DNA of 64,000 bases. It comes from Paragonimus westermani (taxonomy: Eukaryota; Platyhelminthes; Trematoda; Plagiorchiida; Troglotrematidae). The DNA lies in contig QNGE01000430.1 in assembly GCA_008508345.1 (NCBI GenBank), forward strand, positions 62,001-126,000, written 5' to 3'. Under the pieces are notes generated by a model that searched no databases, was not told the DNA's origin, and was given only the letters and a program-made list of their open reading frames with translations. Positions 1 through 21,500 of the stretch are shown piece by piece (within the stretch, counting starts at the first letter, position 1; the number at the start of each line of letters is the position of its first letter). A program made the position numbers and the translations under genes.

Positions 1-3000
1 GTTTTACTGGGGTTAGAATAGCGACTAGCCAGGTCGCCAATTCACGGTGAACGGAGTTTGTAATTGCCAAAACTGGTCTAAGCGGCATCCCATCTTCGGT
101 GGGCCGTAAAGTTGAGGTGTTGACAGTGCACTGGCCACTTTTACCAAGGAAGTGGTACGGTTTATTCGATAGGTGTTAGCGGCTTTGCCTATTCAGATTG
201 GGGTTAGCAGTCAAATTCGAGCACATATCATCCGACCCCGTTCCTGGTAGGCCAACAAACTGCGAACCACACTGGGTAGTTTTGACCGGCAAAAGGTTGT
301 GAGTGCTTAACGGTGAATCTCACGTCTAATAAGAATGAGGTTTGAGATCGCGGTAGACTTCGATCTGTAATGTGATAGTGGACTGGTTTGTCAGAACATT
401 TTCACTGTTTCTTCACCATACATGGTTGGTGGGTGCAAATACAGCTATATAAATCCCGAAACGTCTGGACGTATTATCGAAGAATTCCAAAGGAGCAACG
501 ACTGGTGCATGGTTGTCCCACCTAATCTGTTAGACTTGGACTGGCACCGGCCGGATTTAAATCTGTTTGCGTTTCAGGTTGTTATGATTGTTCTGTGGTC
601 AAGGAAGTTCGCAAGGACTGTATAAATTTCCGACTGAACAAATTTCTTGTAAGGTTTTGGCCACGATAGAGCAGGCGAAACACTCTAAAGGCACATTCGA
701 ATCACAGAAAGTCTGAGTTTAAAGAACTTTTTTCGCAATGGACCTTCAGTGCTTAATTTGTTTTCGACGACGAGTTGTATCGGCGACCGGACAGGCTAAC
801 AATAAGCTCCCCTGTAGCTCTACTGATGTGAACAAACCAGTGGGTAAAATATAATTTCAACTTTCAACATGCCAGTCAGCGTTTTCATATATACCTCTGA
901 TATGTTGATAAATTTACCCCTGCGAAATCAGGAGATGGTCTAACAATTATACTTTGGGTTTATAATGCAACGCAAACTTCTATTGTTTACACACGGGAAG
1001 AGGAATTGAGCAACTCGTCCAACCATCTGGACGACCACTTGAAGAGACGTCATAATGATACACTGAGTATGTCGGTTTACCGCAAGCAAATAAGAACAAG
1101 CCATTATGCAGAGTTGTGTAGTCATAGACCCTTCGGACATAAACGTAATCTAGTTTGAAGCCAGGCAATTGCATGAAGAAAGATTTACTCATATGGCATG
1201 GTGAACTGAGAACTGAAAACTTAGAGACCTACTGAGAGAAAACTGTTACCTGACGTAGTTTACCACGTTAAAATGACTGACTAAAGTCCGCAGGGAGTTA
1301 TGCCAACTCTTGAGAAGAAACCGGTGTTTGTAAAACTTCTGTTCAAAAAATACATTGTAGCCGATGCATCGAACCGTCACATCTACCGATCACGTAAGCA
1401 CATCCTTCAACGATAACCTCGTGAAGCTGATTTAATATAAAATTACAGTCTACTAGATCGTAACCAGTCAGCGTTTGTATACTCGTCTATAGGCTACTGT
1501 TGTACTGCATATCGTGTTAGTCGTACGACGAGGCGTTCGCCAGAAAAAATCCGCCCTGGATCGGGGCCGGTTGCCAGAAATCAGTTATTCCCGCCGTTGT
1601 CTCATATCTCGCCGACACTGACCATCACATAGATGTCATCAAAACATTCCGGACTGTCTACAAGTTTCCCATCAAGTTACCTAAGACAATCCACTGGGGC
1701 GTTAGGGCGACCACCAATGTGCCTCGAATCAGACCACGCAACCATAACGTGTGCATTCACAATAAATATGTTTAGTCTTTACAAATTTCCGTAATCGTAG
1801 GTCAATCACAATAACCTGAAACACAAAAATTTGACCCTGACCGTGTGGCATAACATTCACCGAATGCCCAATCCAAATCTAACCGATCATAAAAGGACTG
1901 ATGCTCCCGTTTAATCTCGGGTGATCACGGTGTTTCCATGGACTTAGTGGTTTCGCTACACGACATGCTTTGACCAAATTTACGTAGGGATATTGGGTTG
2001 AAGAAGATTCAACGGAAACTGCTGTTTATCATAACACTACTCATTCCTCAGCGGAACAATTCTGACAACGTCTATCAACTTTAAGGTTTTACGATCACTC
2101 ATGTTTTCTCTGTGTATACGTTGAGATATCCCATTTATAGGACAGTTGGCAACATACACAGCACCAGTGCACGCATGTGAATGTTAATGTGAACGGATGG
2201 TAGGAGTGTTTCAACGCATGACAACAGTAAGTATGTGATGGATGTTGTCAACCTGTTACTTACTGTCATATCCACAGTAGCCCTGTTCATGTACTACTTC
2301 TAACACCGATTTGCATCATTTATTGTTCACATGATCGCATTTCCAATCAAGTGCCACTTACAGTTTGGGATTTAATGTGTAGTTCGAGAGTCACGTGAAC
2401 TGTTTAATTAATGGCCTCTTGTTAAATGCCTTTGAACAATTTTTTAATTTTTCAAAACAACATGAACATTTTCGATAGAAGTGTTGGGTGGACGGCTACA
2501 GTAACTTTTCGTAGTTTCAATTCTTCTTCATCATCGATTAAGATTAATCCTTTACCCGTAGTTAACCCGTAATCCAGCTGGCGCATGACACAACCCACTG
2601 AGATGTTGCGACAGGTCTGGCAGACAAGCCCATACTGGTGAACTGGGTAAGTGTATGAGTTACCAGTCCGACCTTCACCAAGTTAGTGGGATCAACTGCT
2701 TATACTGTCCTAGTATTGCCATCTCATGTATTTATAAAGCGTTTGCAGAACCCGTAGGACAAAGGAGAAAGTACTTGTAACAAGAGATACTATGTGAGGC
2801 AAATCGTCGAGTGTGAATTACTGCAGAGGTAGACTAGATTGGGGATGTCTTATCCTGGATACGGTACATAGTCAGAATACCCCCCTCATACTCTCATAGG
2901 GTGTATAGGAAGTCAACTGTGTAGCCGACTGCTTCTGGTCATGCTCATCAGGTTTTTTCGGTTAAATAAAATACGTAGAAAATCAGAACAAACCAAGTAG

Positions 3001-3790
3001 GTTAGTAAAAATGACAGACGTGGGACAAGTCACAGTCTACTGGAGAAAGGTGGGACAGACGATGATCATGCGTGTCACAACAGTTTATCATCGGCCACAA
3101 ATTGACCTGTGTCAGTTTGTCCACACTTCCTTGAACTTCAAGTAACTTGGCAGTAAGTGAGATGGTCAGTTAAGTACGACATCGAATGGCCAAATGAATT
3201 GACTGTCGCATTTGGAACCTTGACTTAACTACACGAAAACAATCACAACTGTGCCGTAAAATGTTTCCCGCCCAAAGCAGACTGAAGCTCACTGGGCAAG
3301 ACAGAGTTAAGCTAATGCTACATAAACAATCAATCAGTAAAAATATTCCTTCTCGGTGGTGAACTGGTCACGGGCTCATTCGACTTCTGCCCGTTGTGAG
3401 CTTCTATAAGAGCATTATATTGGAATTTCGTTCCTACGAAAAATCATCAGCGATACAAGTACCTTAGTGATGACACCATTTTAACCTTCGTCCCTACCTC
3501 TAAGAGGTAACCATGTTGTCCACTGTGCCAGTGACCTCATAATAAGTACGACTACACTGTCAAACGCAAGCGCTCAGCCACATCCCCCCTTGAGTAGTGT
3601 TCGAATTATTCTTTACCCTCCATAGGGTGCACAATAATCGTCCGTTAACCCCAGTCGATAACCCTAAGATTAGGATCTTTCTTCAGTCTGTCAAGGTATT
3701 AATCCAAGAATAGGTTGCTCTATCACTGGCCCTAGACGAACACACACTTCAGGGGTGCTCAGAGGCTGATGTGTTGCATCCAAGCAGATG
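1..3790. other. Noncoding stretch, no gene supported
   Basis: AT-rich sequence with only short open frames of about 70 codons or fewer. None of them resembles a known protein and none has a convincing splice context. It could be intergenic DNA or an upstream intron of the CH-domain gene that starts to be visible at 11602. I see no RNA gene, LTR or SINE here. Confidence 0.6.
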
Positions 3791-3842
3791 TGTGGATGCA
3801 GCAACCTAACAGCCACCGTACTATCCTAAATCTAGTGAAAAA

Positions 3843-4260
3843 ATGTTTCAGGTACATCCCATTAAAGATTCTTTTGAATTGATCAGCGAATCGGACAACA
3901 TCACTCTTGCTAATGAGTCGATGTGTTCCGTAGACGTTCAGTCAATGTTCACGAATGTCCCGCTAAACGAGAAGATTAATTATATCTGTGAGCTCGTTGA
4001 AATGACCAAATTACCTAGCCTGTACCTAGCGATAATCTGTGGGGAGCCTTACTGATGTGTACTGAAAACATCAGCTTCCGTTTTCTCAAACCGTCCCACC
4101 GCCAAATAGACGGGGTAGCCATTGGAAGTCCACTGGGCCAAACTTAACAAGCTTTTTCATGTTAAGTATTGAGCACGAGTTAGCCAAGGACAGAGCGAGT
4201 CCGTCATACTACAAACACTACATCGTATTCAGTCGGACCAAACAGGCAATATATAAACTA
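3843..4260 (+). pseudogene. PLE reverse transcriptase remnant (copy A)
   Basis: The first frame carries SVDVQSMFTNVPL, the PLE version of RT motif A, in which the Asp is a metal ligand. After a stop, a second frame gives HRQIDGVAIGSPLG (about 4098-4137), the motif B region. At the motif C position (about 4208-4237) the frame reads YKHYIVFS where active PLEs have a tyrosine followed by VDD, so the catalytic aspartate pair is lost. In the family this enzyme copies element RNA during target-primed insertion. This copy cannot do so. Length is a small part of the usual 250-300 residue RT core. Confidence 0.75.
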
Positions 4261-4605
4261 GTGCAACGCTAAGATAATTGTCATCTCAACCTGAAAGCAA
4301 CATGTGAATTTGAGACCGACAGCTGTTTACAGTTTCCGGATATACTCATTATTCGCTGGGGAGATCACCTTATTAAAGGAGCTGTCTATGGGAAATCCAC
4401 GTGGTCCGGTCAATACCTCAACCTGCACACGTGCAAGAGGAATTTGAACACAGGACTGTCTTGTGGAGGAACCAGAGTTGATCACGGTCGTATTACAATC
4501 GAATGGTTATCGAAAACGTTTCATAGAAAGACAGTAGACCGAAACCACCTTCCGAACAGGTAGTCACTGTGAAAAAGAAGTTTTATACAGAATTGCCTTT
4601 CAAGG

Positions 4606-5092
4606 ATGATTGCATTATGCATCAAGCAACACAGACTAGTGAATTCGATTAAACGGACATTCAACACAACAGAACTTAGTGTGGTAGCTCGAACCCAGAA
4701 ACTGCCTGTTCCTTCAATCAGAGGAGACCAACCTGTAAGTGCCATCTCACATTGTACCTACAAATTTGTATATAACTGCAAAGGAAGTTATATAGGCAGA
4801 ACCGAGAAGTGTTTGATCTCCGGAGTGAAGGAACATTTGCACAAATGGGTGCAGAACTCCGTATTACCGAAGAACGGCAGTGTCCTTGAAACAACCAGTG
4901 TCCACAGTTGCAAGACACGTCCTGACCACTGGTCACGCCATCGACCAGGCTTGTGCATTCGGAATCTTATTACGTTATTCCAGTCCAATATTCTTGTGGT
5001 TTGCTGAGGCTGTCGTAATCAGTCGACCGAAGCTGGCCGTGTGTAGTTAGAAGCAATTGTTCATGAGCTTGACCCTGCCGTGGACTAAGTGA
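4606..5092 (+). pseudogene. PLE GIY-YIG endonuclease remnant (copy A)
   Basis: An open frame of 133 codons holds the RT-endonuclease linker (RTFNTTELSVVARTQKLPVP) and then CTYKFVYNCKGSYIGRTEK. This is the paired-cysteine entry and the GIY-YIG-like core (SYIGRT) that PLEs use to nick the target site. KEHLHKWVQ follows, as in other PLE endonucleases. The frame then drifts, and the expected C-terminal segment (AEAVVISRPKLAVC, then LFMSLTLPW) is found only after the stop at about 5007. The domain fold is recognisable but the protein would be truncated. Confidence 0.7.
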
Positions 5093-5309
5093 CCTTTTCC
5101 AGCCCGCCGATCGACTTCTCATTCCATCCACCCCGTAACTGTTTGATATAAAAAGACCGTTTCATTTTATCGTAAATTTGGTACTTAAGAGTCAATACGA
5201 GCTGCTTGCATCTACCTGTTTTCGTGTTCTATCGGTTTTGTTCAAACTCAGGGATTGTATTGGAATATCGTCCTGTTTGTCCGCTGTGGGTTGCGTGAAT
5301 CGGTTCCGG

Positions 5310-8300
5310 TTTTTTTCTTTCACTTTCAAGGAATAGTGAGGATTTAAGCGCGGATTTCTCCTAACGTGTGAGCGTGTACTTCACTGGTGCTCAGGCAACA
5401 CACATGCCATGATAGATTCAGTTACACCAGCGTCTTCTAGCTCAGTCTTCGTAATGGTTGGCGGGGCTGGCTGACAGATATTCTTAAACCCACCCAAACG
5501 CATAATAACCTTGTTGATAAGATTGCCACATGTGTAGTGTGCATATTGTGGGGGAAGCCGGGAAAATAATCTCCAAATGAGTCTACGCGAATCCAACAGA
5601 TTATGAAAATGCTGTATGTGTAAGCAAAAACGCAGTGAGTCATGGATATGAGTTACGCAATCAGGTGACAAACCAACGCATGGACATTGTTCTACATCAA
5701 ATCACAAGACTGAATAGATCTTTCATTGTCCCATGGCTAACTTAAAAACAAAAACAAGCTGTTTTCACGAAGCAGCTAGCGTTCCGGTTTCAAATTTCTG
5801 TTTTGGCTGTCACATGATTGACAAACATTATGTTGTGACTTACCGTTGTCTAAACAATTCATTTTGTTAGTCACCAGCACACATCATTCGACAGGCAGGT
5901 CATTTTATCCACGTGACGATTTCAGTTCACGAATTCGCCAAGTATGCCAAAAACCAATTTGCAACCACTAGAATATTTAACATTTTTTAGTCTGATGGTT
6001 AAATTTTTACTGTACGAGAGTCTAAGTGTTACGCACTTGTGTTGAAATTGTCTGTTACTTGGCTAACGGATTTTGACACCAAAATCGCGTCAACTACTGA
6101 TCAAACAAACGTTCGACAGATTGACTGTATGGTAGAATTCGTATTGTTGCAGTCACGTTAAAATAAGGGACAACTTTTTCTTTTGACAACTTGCATTCTG
6201 AAGCTTATTTTTTTATGTTCAAACCTGCAATTCAAACTTACCCGGAGAAGTGGTTGACAGCTTCTAATTCACGTATTAAAAATCTTTGGTACTTGAGGAC
6301 AAGACTCATCTCTCTAAGAGAGTAGCGAGATTATGCTAATTCTCAGTATACTGCCTGTAAACGTTGGTTTTGTAGCTTGTAGGCTACCACGTTCCGGTGT
6401 GCCATTTCCGTCGTTGACTCGACTCCGACGGAAGCCCGCAATTTTTTGAAATCGGACCACTTCTTAAGTCTGAATGTCTTACAAACGCCCAAAAGATAGT
6501 CCGAACTTCATCTGAAAGGGTTATCCATTGGCAGGTCTTTGTCCTCTGGAAAGAAGTGAAACCGTAATGGACATGTCAAAGGGGTAGGCTACACTGTAAA
6601 CAGAACCTCTCTGCTGATATAATCTATTGCACAGGTATTTGTCCACGACTGAAGTGAATGAGAACCTTTTATGTTTATTAAACCCGCAAATTCGTGAGAA
6701 TCTAGCTGTTCTGATGGCATTTTGACGACGCGCTCGCGTAGATTACCACGTATGTTTGTTAGGACAATTTTTCAGTGGTTTACTGTTGGATATAAAGGTG
6801 ACTGTAGACCTGATGTAAACTCTGGAGAATTTGTTATTTTCGTCCCGTTATGTGTAACCCACTGTTAGATGCAGTCCAACACAATTTAACTCCTGACAAC
6901 CACAGTCAGGAAAATGTAGTGACTGTATTTTCTCATAGGTTATGTGTACAACATAAGTTTAGTTACTCTTTACAGCACCTTTGACAACGTGTAGTGGTTC
7001 ATGTTGGTCTGTTACCCTAGCAACCGAGACGCACCTGGGCAAACATTGAGCCGGAACGTTCCTCAAACAAGCCGTTTTAAGAAAAATTCGTTAACCATGG
7101 AGTCGCTAATTACTCTTTTGAAGTGATACTATCTTCATTGAGTGTACAGATTGCTTTTGTCTTAATGTGCATTGACAAATCTACAGGGTAAATACAAAGA
7201 AGCTGTGTTGAGAAAAAATTTCAAACACTTTTCAAACTATTTACCGCGTAGTGAAGTGAGACAACTGTGTACCTAACAGGGTATTATGGTTGCTGTTTAT
7301 CAGCTTAGGTCATGACTACACTCTGGATTTAGGTTAACATACAAACACGTCTGTCGATGTTAGGGTCGTTACCCGCTGAATAGCCAGGTTTTAGTTGATG
7401 ATCACAGTGTCACCATCGAATTATCACAAAACATGACGTTCAGGTTTTATAGTAGACATGTTTACAGCCACAAGAGTGGTTCAGGCGTTGTGCCTCTTAA
7501 CTCGATTCTGATTGGCTTCCTTTAATCTGCATGCAAAACGTTAAAATCACAAATGAGTCAGAAATATGCTGGTATTTTGACCAACTATCGATTTCTTTTG
7601 TTAGCCGGTTTGTACTAGTAAACTGTTTGTATATGTAAAGCCATCTAAAACTCAACAATAACAGTTGTGATTGTGTAAACCAGACGGAACTACGCTATTT
7701 TTGGTTGATCAGAATGAAGAAAAATCAGCTATCATCGTGAGTTTGTTCCCATATTTACCGACATATATATATATACTAACAATGTCTTGCATTGTTAGCT
7801 CCAAATCACATGAAACAGTAGACTGCTTCGAGACGTTTTGTTTCTCTACAATTAACGGTAGTGCATTTAAACATTTGTAAGGCTGCGTCCTATACTTTGA
7901 ATCAACTGATGAGGTTAGGTGTCTCTGCTGCTGGTACGAACGTGGTCTTCCCGATCATACGTGTAGCATACAGCTGGTGCACGGTTTGCATTTGTGTATG
8001 CAATTATGCAGTTACGTATATTTTAGGTTAAGAAAAGTCTACATGAACGTCAGAATTATGACACTCTTTAATGTAGACTTACACTGAATGTTCCAGCCAG
8101 AACACGCAACCATACAATAATCTATTCATTACTGAGTTTCAACCAACGGCCAAATCGTGTTTTCTCAATGTTTATCAGAAAGCGGTCATCCTCGGCGACA
8201 AACGAGCAAAACAAAGTGACAATCTCCAAGATGATTTTTTCTGGAGAGCTTTTGAGAAATCATCTATGCTTAGAACCAAGAAAAATGTCGACAGGAAGAT

Positions 8301-11300
8301 TATGCCACCACCTCATGTCACATTGTAGTTGTGCAACTGATAAGCAAGAATCGGTTCTACAAATTCTGTTTAACGTTTGAATATCTCTACTGGAGATATT
8401 CCCAACAAAATATCTCAAACTCCTCCAAGCTTAATTCAAAGCCACCACCAGGTTGACCTTCAAGCAATACACCTTGGTGTAGGTGTATGCCTAGCGAACT
8501 GATAAGTCCACAGATTTTGTGCACCAATGAATAGGGAGTAAAGCGCTTCATATGAGATTGAACTGATGTTGTCTAGTATAGCGACCAAATGTTTGTAAAC
8601 CAAACAACAAGCCTTGTAAACAATCTATCACTAATAACACCCTAATATAAAATTACAGATGTTTTCAGTCGAGGTAAACCGACGTGATTTTTACATCCTG
8701 TAAAAGTTCATAGATAAATAGGGCAAAAAATACTGTAGCGAAAAGGGTTGTTTTTGGTTATTTTTCATGAGGCTGGGCACAACATTAACATATCACAGTT
8801 TTACAAAGGAAACACCAGCAAACTAAACGGAGAAGGAGAGAGTGACAAGAGCTTAATGATTGTCAGGTTGCAAACAAGACTCCCCAGATGTGATCGATCT
8901 TGACAGGCCCACACAATGGATAGTAGGTCAGTGTATTTTCCCTTCTAATTCACTAATTATTGTTTTGTAAAACTGTGATAAACATATGATTTAGTGGGCT
9001 TGTTGATAAAACAGCTTGTCTTCTACAATCAGTTTTTCATGGCTTGATAGTTAGCATGGTTTCAGTAACGTGGTGTCCCGTAACTTTTTACACCTAAACC
9101 GTGGAGATCTGTTCAAATTCTGTGACGGTGCGCTCAGAAGAATAGTGAGATTTCTTATCAACTCTAACTCTTCATTAAAAACTAAGTATAACACTCATGG
9201 ATTAGTTTGTATTGTTAAAATGGACTGTCTGGACCATCGTTTTATCCCCACAGCATTTGTCTTCTTCCCATACAATGCACGGGAACATGTTTAGACTTAT
9301 GGTTCGTTCTGATACTGTGATATGTTCGTTCATGTTTGATGAAATGTAATGATTTTACTCGTTTCTAAATCGGCTCAACTCTTCATCGCATGATGGAGAT
9401 AGAACCAAGCTAAAACGAAGCGCTAGTCATACGCCAATTGGTCACACCAGTCTAGTGGAAAATAATCTGACTGTAATCTTGTCTGAGCCACTGTGCACAT
9501 TCGGTTCTCAAAGCGTCTGGAGCCTATATGACCAGCTTGCTTCGCGTCAGTGCTGCAACCTGAAAACATTGGACAACCCTTGTGGTCATGTACTTTCCTC
9601 ATAGCAACTTTGCTATTGTCTTGTGTAGTTAGTTGCCACTCATGCAAAATTCGGTCTGATGATTTTAACGGAACTTGTTCAGTGGTAACACAGACTATTG
9701 AGCACTGATATGATAATAGGGGGCACACCACCAAATGGTAAAACGTTCGCAGAAACTTGCTGCGTCGTATAGCTTAACCACTTACAAATAGGCAGGATGT
9801 AACTAAAAGCCTGCATTTATGATCCATACCTCATAACTAGACGTTGTGGTCATGCTTATAGTTGTTAGTATGTTAGGCACTTCAGTTTCTTGGTTACTTC
9901 CAGTCACGGAAACAGTAAAGCAACTCTATCCACACAACAAAACAGCCGTACGTGTCGGTCTCTTTCGAAAATAACCACTGAACTCTAGTATTGATCTTCA
10001 CGGAGCTCCCTAAGAACGTGTATTCTTCCCAGGATCGGGACTCAGTTTGTGTCCAGCATAGGATAAACCAAGTGTGTCAGTTATTAACATCGGAATTCAA
10101 ATTCCGATCGTGATAAGGATATGCACTACTGTTGGAGTCCGTAAAGAGGGGAATTCGAGTCCTGTGGTTCACTTCAAAAAGAAGTTGGAAGGAAAGTTTA
10201 TCCACCTGAAAATCTACGATCGATTGTGGGAAGTTGTCACCTTGAACTTACTCATATTCCTGAATGATCATCAGAGAATTTAACACATCAATGTCACTCA
10301 TACACGGTGTGATTAAGCTCGTCAAATGATCCCACGCGGTATGGCAGCACGTAAAAATTGACGCGTCAGCGCATCAGTGGGCCGGCAGATTGTTCACCAT
10401 TGCGTGCTGATTGTCGATTTGGGTTAGGCGTCGATAACCTTATCTAATCAGCATGGCAGATGATACACTCATTATGGTGAGCCCTCACTCAGTGTAACTC
10501 GAGCTGGATGCATAGGTTTTTACTTACTACGGTATCATGTAAGCCAGCTGGCCTGTCCATGTTATGTGGGTGCTTACCTAAGAAGAAACGGATAGTTCTA
10601 TTCAGAAGCATTATTTTATAAACAAACACAAATATTAAACTATTTTGCCTTTCTTTTGTATAGCTACATTCCCCGTATAGTGCAGTAAGTTAGCCATTAG
10701 ACTTATAGTTCCGGTGCTTGTGTGATCAGAAGCTACAATCCGCGGGATATACGTTGAATTTTATTTCACCAAATAATGACGGGTCTTAGAAGCTGGCTTT
10801 ACCTAGTGGTGTTATCTTTCTGAAACGAAGGGATGACAATTTGACAGAAGTTTGACACTATTCGTTGTGTATAACTTTTTTTTACGATTTACTGTTTTCT
10901 TTGAAAACGTACATCACGTTCATCCCTTAAAGCTAGATCCGATATACATTTACGCAGATCTGCCAGATATCGCCAGTTAGCTGGGAAACCAGTTTTAAGA
11001 TTCAAATATTGATTTCACTTCTTCTAAAAGATAGATTGACACATTCTCAAACATCGAAAGGTTATCTGATGTATTGACTCACTTTCAACTGGGACCTACC
11101 AGGAACTGGTTTCTGTGCGAAACGCTACGTGGGTTTCTTATGCATGATCATTTTTTTTCCACGATCTGGATTCAATCAATCTGATTTTTGGATTTTTCAA
11201 AATTGAATTTCATTAAGTATCTTGAGCAAACCATCCGAAATTTGTTTACACTCATTACTCTCTCTGTGAATAACGTGAACTGGTTGAAACACCAAAAGTT

Positions 11301-11601
11301 TTGGAGAAAACACCTATTCATATAAGTAAGGTTAAAATCGACTTACAAAATTCTTATCAATCCATCCAACTACACCATCTGGTTTGTACATTTGCAGTAG
11401 GTCGACTAGCATGTGATTAACTTTCGTACCATATAAATCTTCCATGTTTTTACTGCAAGATATACGTTAGCAGACAACTCCATGGATTACATATATTCTG
11501 CATACTGTTGGTCTTTGAACTCGCAATTTTGACTAGTAGCCAAGAATGTGTTGTCCCTTTTTCCTGCCTCGTATATCCGCAGATATCACGGCAATTTTCA
11601 G
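5310..11601. other. Noncoding stretch, no gene supported
   Basis: AT-rich DNA with scattered short frames and no family match. A 13-bp TA run lies at 7763-7775. A minus-strand frame at 9423-9734 (103 codons) and a plus-strand frame at 8168-8380 were read and not recognised. Further 5' exons of the CH-domain gene may lie here but I could not identify any. Confidence 0.55.
7763..7775. repeat. Short TA microsatellite
   Basis: About six TA units. Simple repeat only; no promoter context is evident. Confidence 0.6.
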
Positions 11602-18521
<6,920 letters not shown>

Positions 18522-21500
18522 ACTGAAATTATGTACTACAACAACCAGATTATACTCTTTCAAGCCTCCTCCTTTCTTCGCATGCAAACACCTTAATGCT
18601 CGTGACGATTGATCTCACATTTCTTACTACTGAGCAAAGTAACTTTTATGATGAATTCTGTTGGCTTCTACTATAACCACTCTGGAGTCGATGCTTCATC
18701 TAGTCTCTTCTTACACGCAGCAAGCAAAATAATCATTTATTTCACCTTCACAAGAAGATTTCAGAACTGACAAAAATGTACAAAAAAACTATGGTCATTT
18801 TCAGTTACATTTCTGTTCGAACACCAGGGATAGGAGAGGAAGTCGTGTGAAATTCGCCACTTGTAATGATGAACCGGTAACAAAACTTAATGGTTTGCCC
18901 ATGGCACACCAACTAGGAATTCTTGTAGATCTCATCCTAATACCGTGTGACTCTTTTCATCATGAATTCCTCATGTGGCTGGTTAACATTCTGACGCCTG
19001 TTAGCTTAGAGTTGGTTGGCTAAACTTTGGGAAACACACCTGAGCCAAACGTATGCACTACAACGGATATCGCCAGCTCCGTTATGCTCAATTAATTCTT
19101 TCCAACCATGTTATTGTACGACACGACAAATCGCATTCTTCTAAATGCACAGGTCTTCTAGTCCTTGAACATAACTCAAGGCACTCTGTGTTTATGTCCT
19201 CAGAGAGGATTTAGTCTTGTTTCATGTGTACTGTTTTCATCAAACTGATAGAGCCATTTGAAACAGTCTGCGCTGTTTTAGGTCACACGTTTATGACAAA
19301 AAAATAGGTAAACCATCCTTTCGGTTTTTAGCAACTGAAAATTGTGCGAACGACTTGTTAAAAAGGTGCTTCGAATGTAACGAAATATAAGTCAGGATGA
19401 AAAGTCAATTTCTCTAAACCTTCTAACAAGCACACGATAATCCATTGCTCTTCTTGAATGGGGCTCTTATTTGACCTAAAACCATCTTGGATAGCGCGTT
19501 GGATGAGAGTTATGGGTTTTGGATCTCTCGCAGATAAAACTTACCACTGTACATCAAGAATGTGTTCTGATGTTTGATTGCCAGTCCAGTGGACGTTGTT
19601 GCTTGAAACTCTTTCCAACAGCAAGTTCTAAGTCTCGTCTTGACCCAAAGCCACACAAAGTAGCTCCATCGTGAGTTTCTTAGTATGGCTACCTAAGAAA
19701 GTTTTGTGTAACAAAGTTCCTATCGGATATGAGATTCTGTGTGTTAGAGAAGAGCCGTTACGCCTCACCTCTACACAATTGGGATGTGGCCAAACTTGTG
19801 TCGTTTTTGCAAACAAGTAAGTTGACTTCCAGTGAATTTGGTTGTGAACAACAGTCACATTCCTGATCGGTTTGTAAGTGGATATTTTAATACTGGTTCT
19901 TCCTCATGCCAGTCACGATTTCGTGTCTAATGAAGGTATGTGGTAAGAATCCAGATCTTAATTAGGGTTGCTTGACTTGTCAGGTTAGTTGCTCAACATG
20001 TGACGAAAAAATCAAAAGTAATCACAATATTATCAGCGGACTATTAACAGAGGCCAGAATCATTTCAAGATAATCACTGAATCTCTTCGAACCATTGTAG
20101 CGAAACAAATAGGACATCATTGGAATTACGTGTGTCATCAGAGGTTACAAATTATCCGTTATTCGAACGTAACAATTCCCACACTCGTAATGTGGTGCCC
20201 TAGAAAGCGAGACAACAATGTGCTTTGACTGAGGATTAAATTTGTAAAATATAATCACTGTTTATGCTCTATTTTTAGCAGAAACCCTTCCTCACATGAT
20301 GTACTTTTTAGGTTCCATACCACCACGATTTGGAAAGGGTAATACCTAACGCCCCAGTGTTTGAAATCGCGAATGTGTTAAGATTTTTGTAGCGCAATGA
20401 GTTAATCTGTCCTTCAAAGTCATAACGTTTACCGTCCATGTTAGTTTCCTGTTTTGGTGTAATGTGTGCACATAACACATCACTGAAAGAATACCTCTGT
20501 TTACTTACTGAAGACTCGACAGTGCGTAAGTGAACAGATGACTCTAAGATCTAGTACAATTATTTTCCACTATGCCGTCAGTGATAACGAAAAAAACGAC
20601 AGAGTATAACAAATAACTTCACTGAGAAGAGACAGGTCATGACAATCAAATGACTTAATCCACCAAAAGTGTTCACGAGTATTCCAGATGACCACCACAA
20701 TACTTCAAACCTTCAATGTCCGAGACACATGGTTACTACGGCGATGCGCGTAATGAACAGCAGGATGAATGACTCTTACAACGTTGTTTACCGATTGTAC
20801 AAACAAGGATATGAAAAGGTTGGCGCGCAGAAATTTCGCATCGTTACGAAGTTACATTTCTCAATCTGAACATACGAATGTGATGGAAAATCACTATTGT
20901 ATAAGGCGGACGCTCGTGTGACAAACAGCAGCCCAACTTCACACCGAATTATCACGTTGAATCTCAGAGGATTCAGCTTACCCTTCGAAAATATATGCGA
21001 AAACGTACACTTTTGTTGGTGAGAGTTTGGGGTAGTACGTTGTATTTTTTAACAACAGACAACCTCGTTTGTGAGCAGTGTAGTACGTACATTCGAAAAC
21101 TACACGGCAGGCCTCAGTGCCAGGAAGATGATGAACCAGAATCGACTATCAGAATAATGTGTACGCAATATGAGGAAAGTGCAAACGGGGCGGTTGACAA
21201 CGTACTGCTACCAAATGTGCGTGGATGCACGTCAGCCGTGCAAATGATTGTACACGTCCACGATCCTATGCTTTAAATTAACCTGTACTGGAATTCATGC
21301 AACAGCTTTGCTCGCCAAACGCCTTTTGCGATGACAAAAATACGAACAACAAATGGAATGAGCAAAATCAATATTGGTTCTCGGAATTCATTAGCGTAAT
21401 GTGTACATAAGTAACGTTTACCAGGTGCACTACAATTAGTTTTCCTTTTGGACAGGGATAAGTTGGCATTGAAAATATACTACCTGCATGTCAGTCCAAG

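Larger units (their letters stand above)
3800..5300 (+). mobile_element. Penelope-like element, degenerate copy A
   Basis: Pieces of one Penelope-like retroelement occur in the expected order: RT fingers/palm (3843-4140), the post-RT linker with GKSTWSGQYLN (about 4390-4422), a GIY-YIG type endonuclease (about 4740-5000), and the usual C-terminal tail reading AEAVVISRPKLAVC (about 5008-5050). The reading frame changes several times and stops interrupt it. The tail is followed by AT-rich 3' sequence that resembles the 3' region of the copy at 23.1-24.7 kb, for example around the string gctgcttgcatct near 5200. The 5' boundary near 3800 is approximate. This is a dead copy. Confidence 0.75.

Noticed and set aside
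8168..8380. Candidate upstream exon of the smoothelin-like gene (acceptor near 8178, KAVILGDKRAKQ)
   Set aside because: The segment is short, the donor gtgaca is weak, the phase does not lead to the exon at 11602, and there is no family similarity.
9423..9734. 103-codon minus-strand frame with several Cys and His
   Set aside because: The Cys and His spacing fits no zinc motif I can name, and there are no neighbouring element features.
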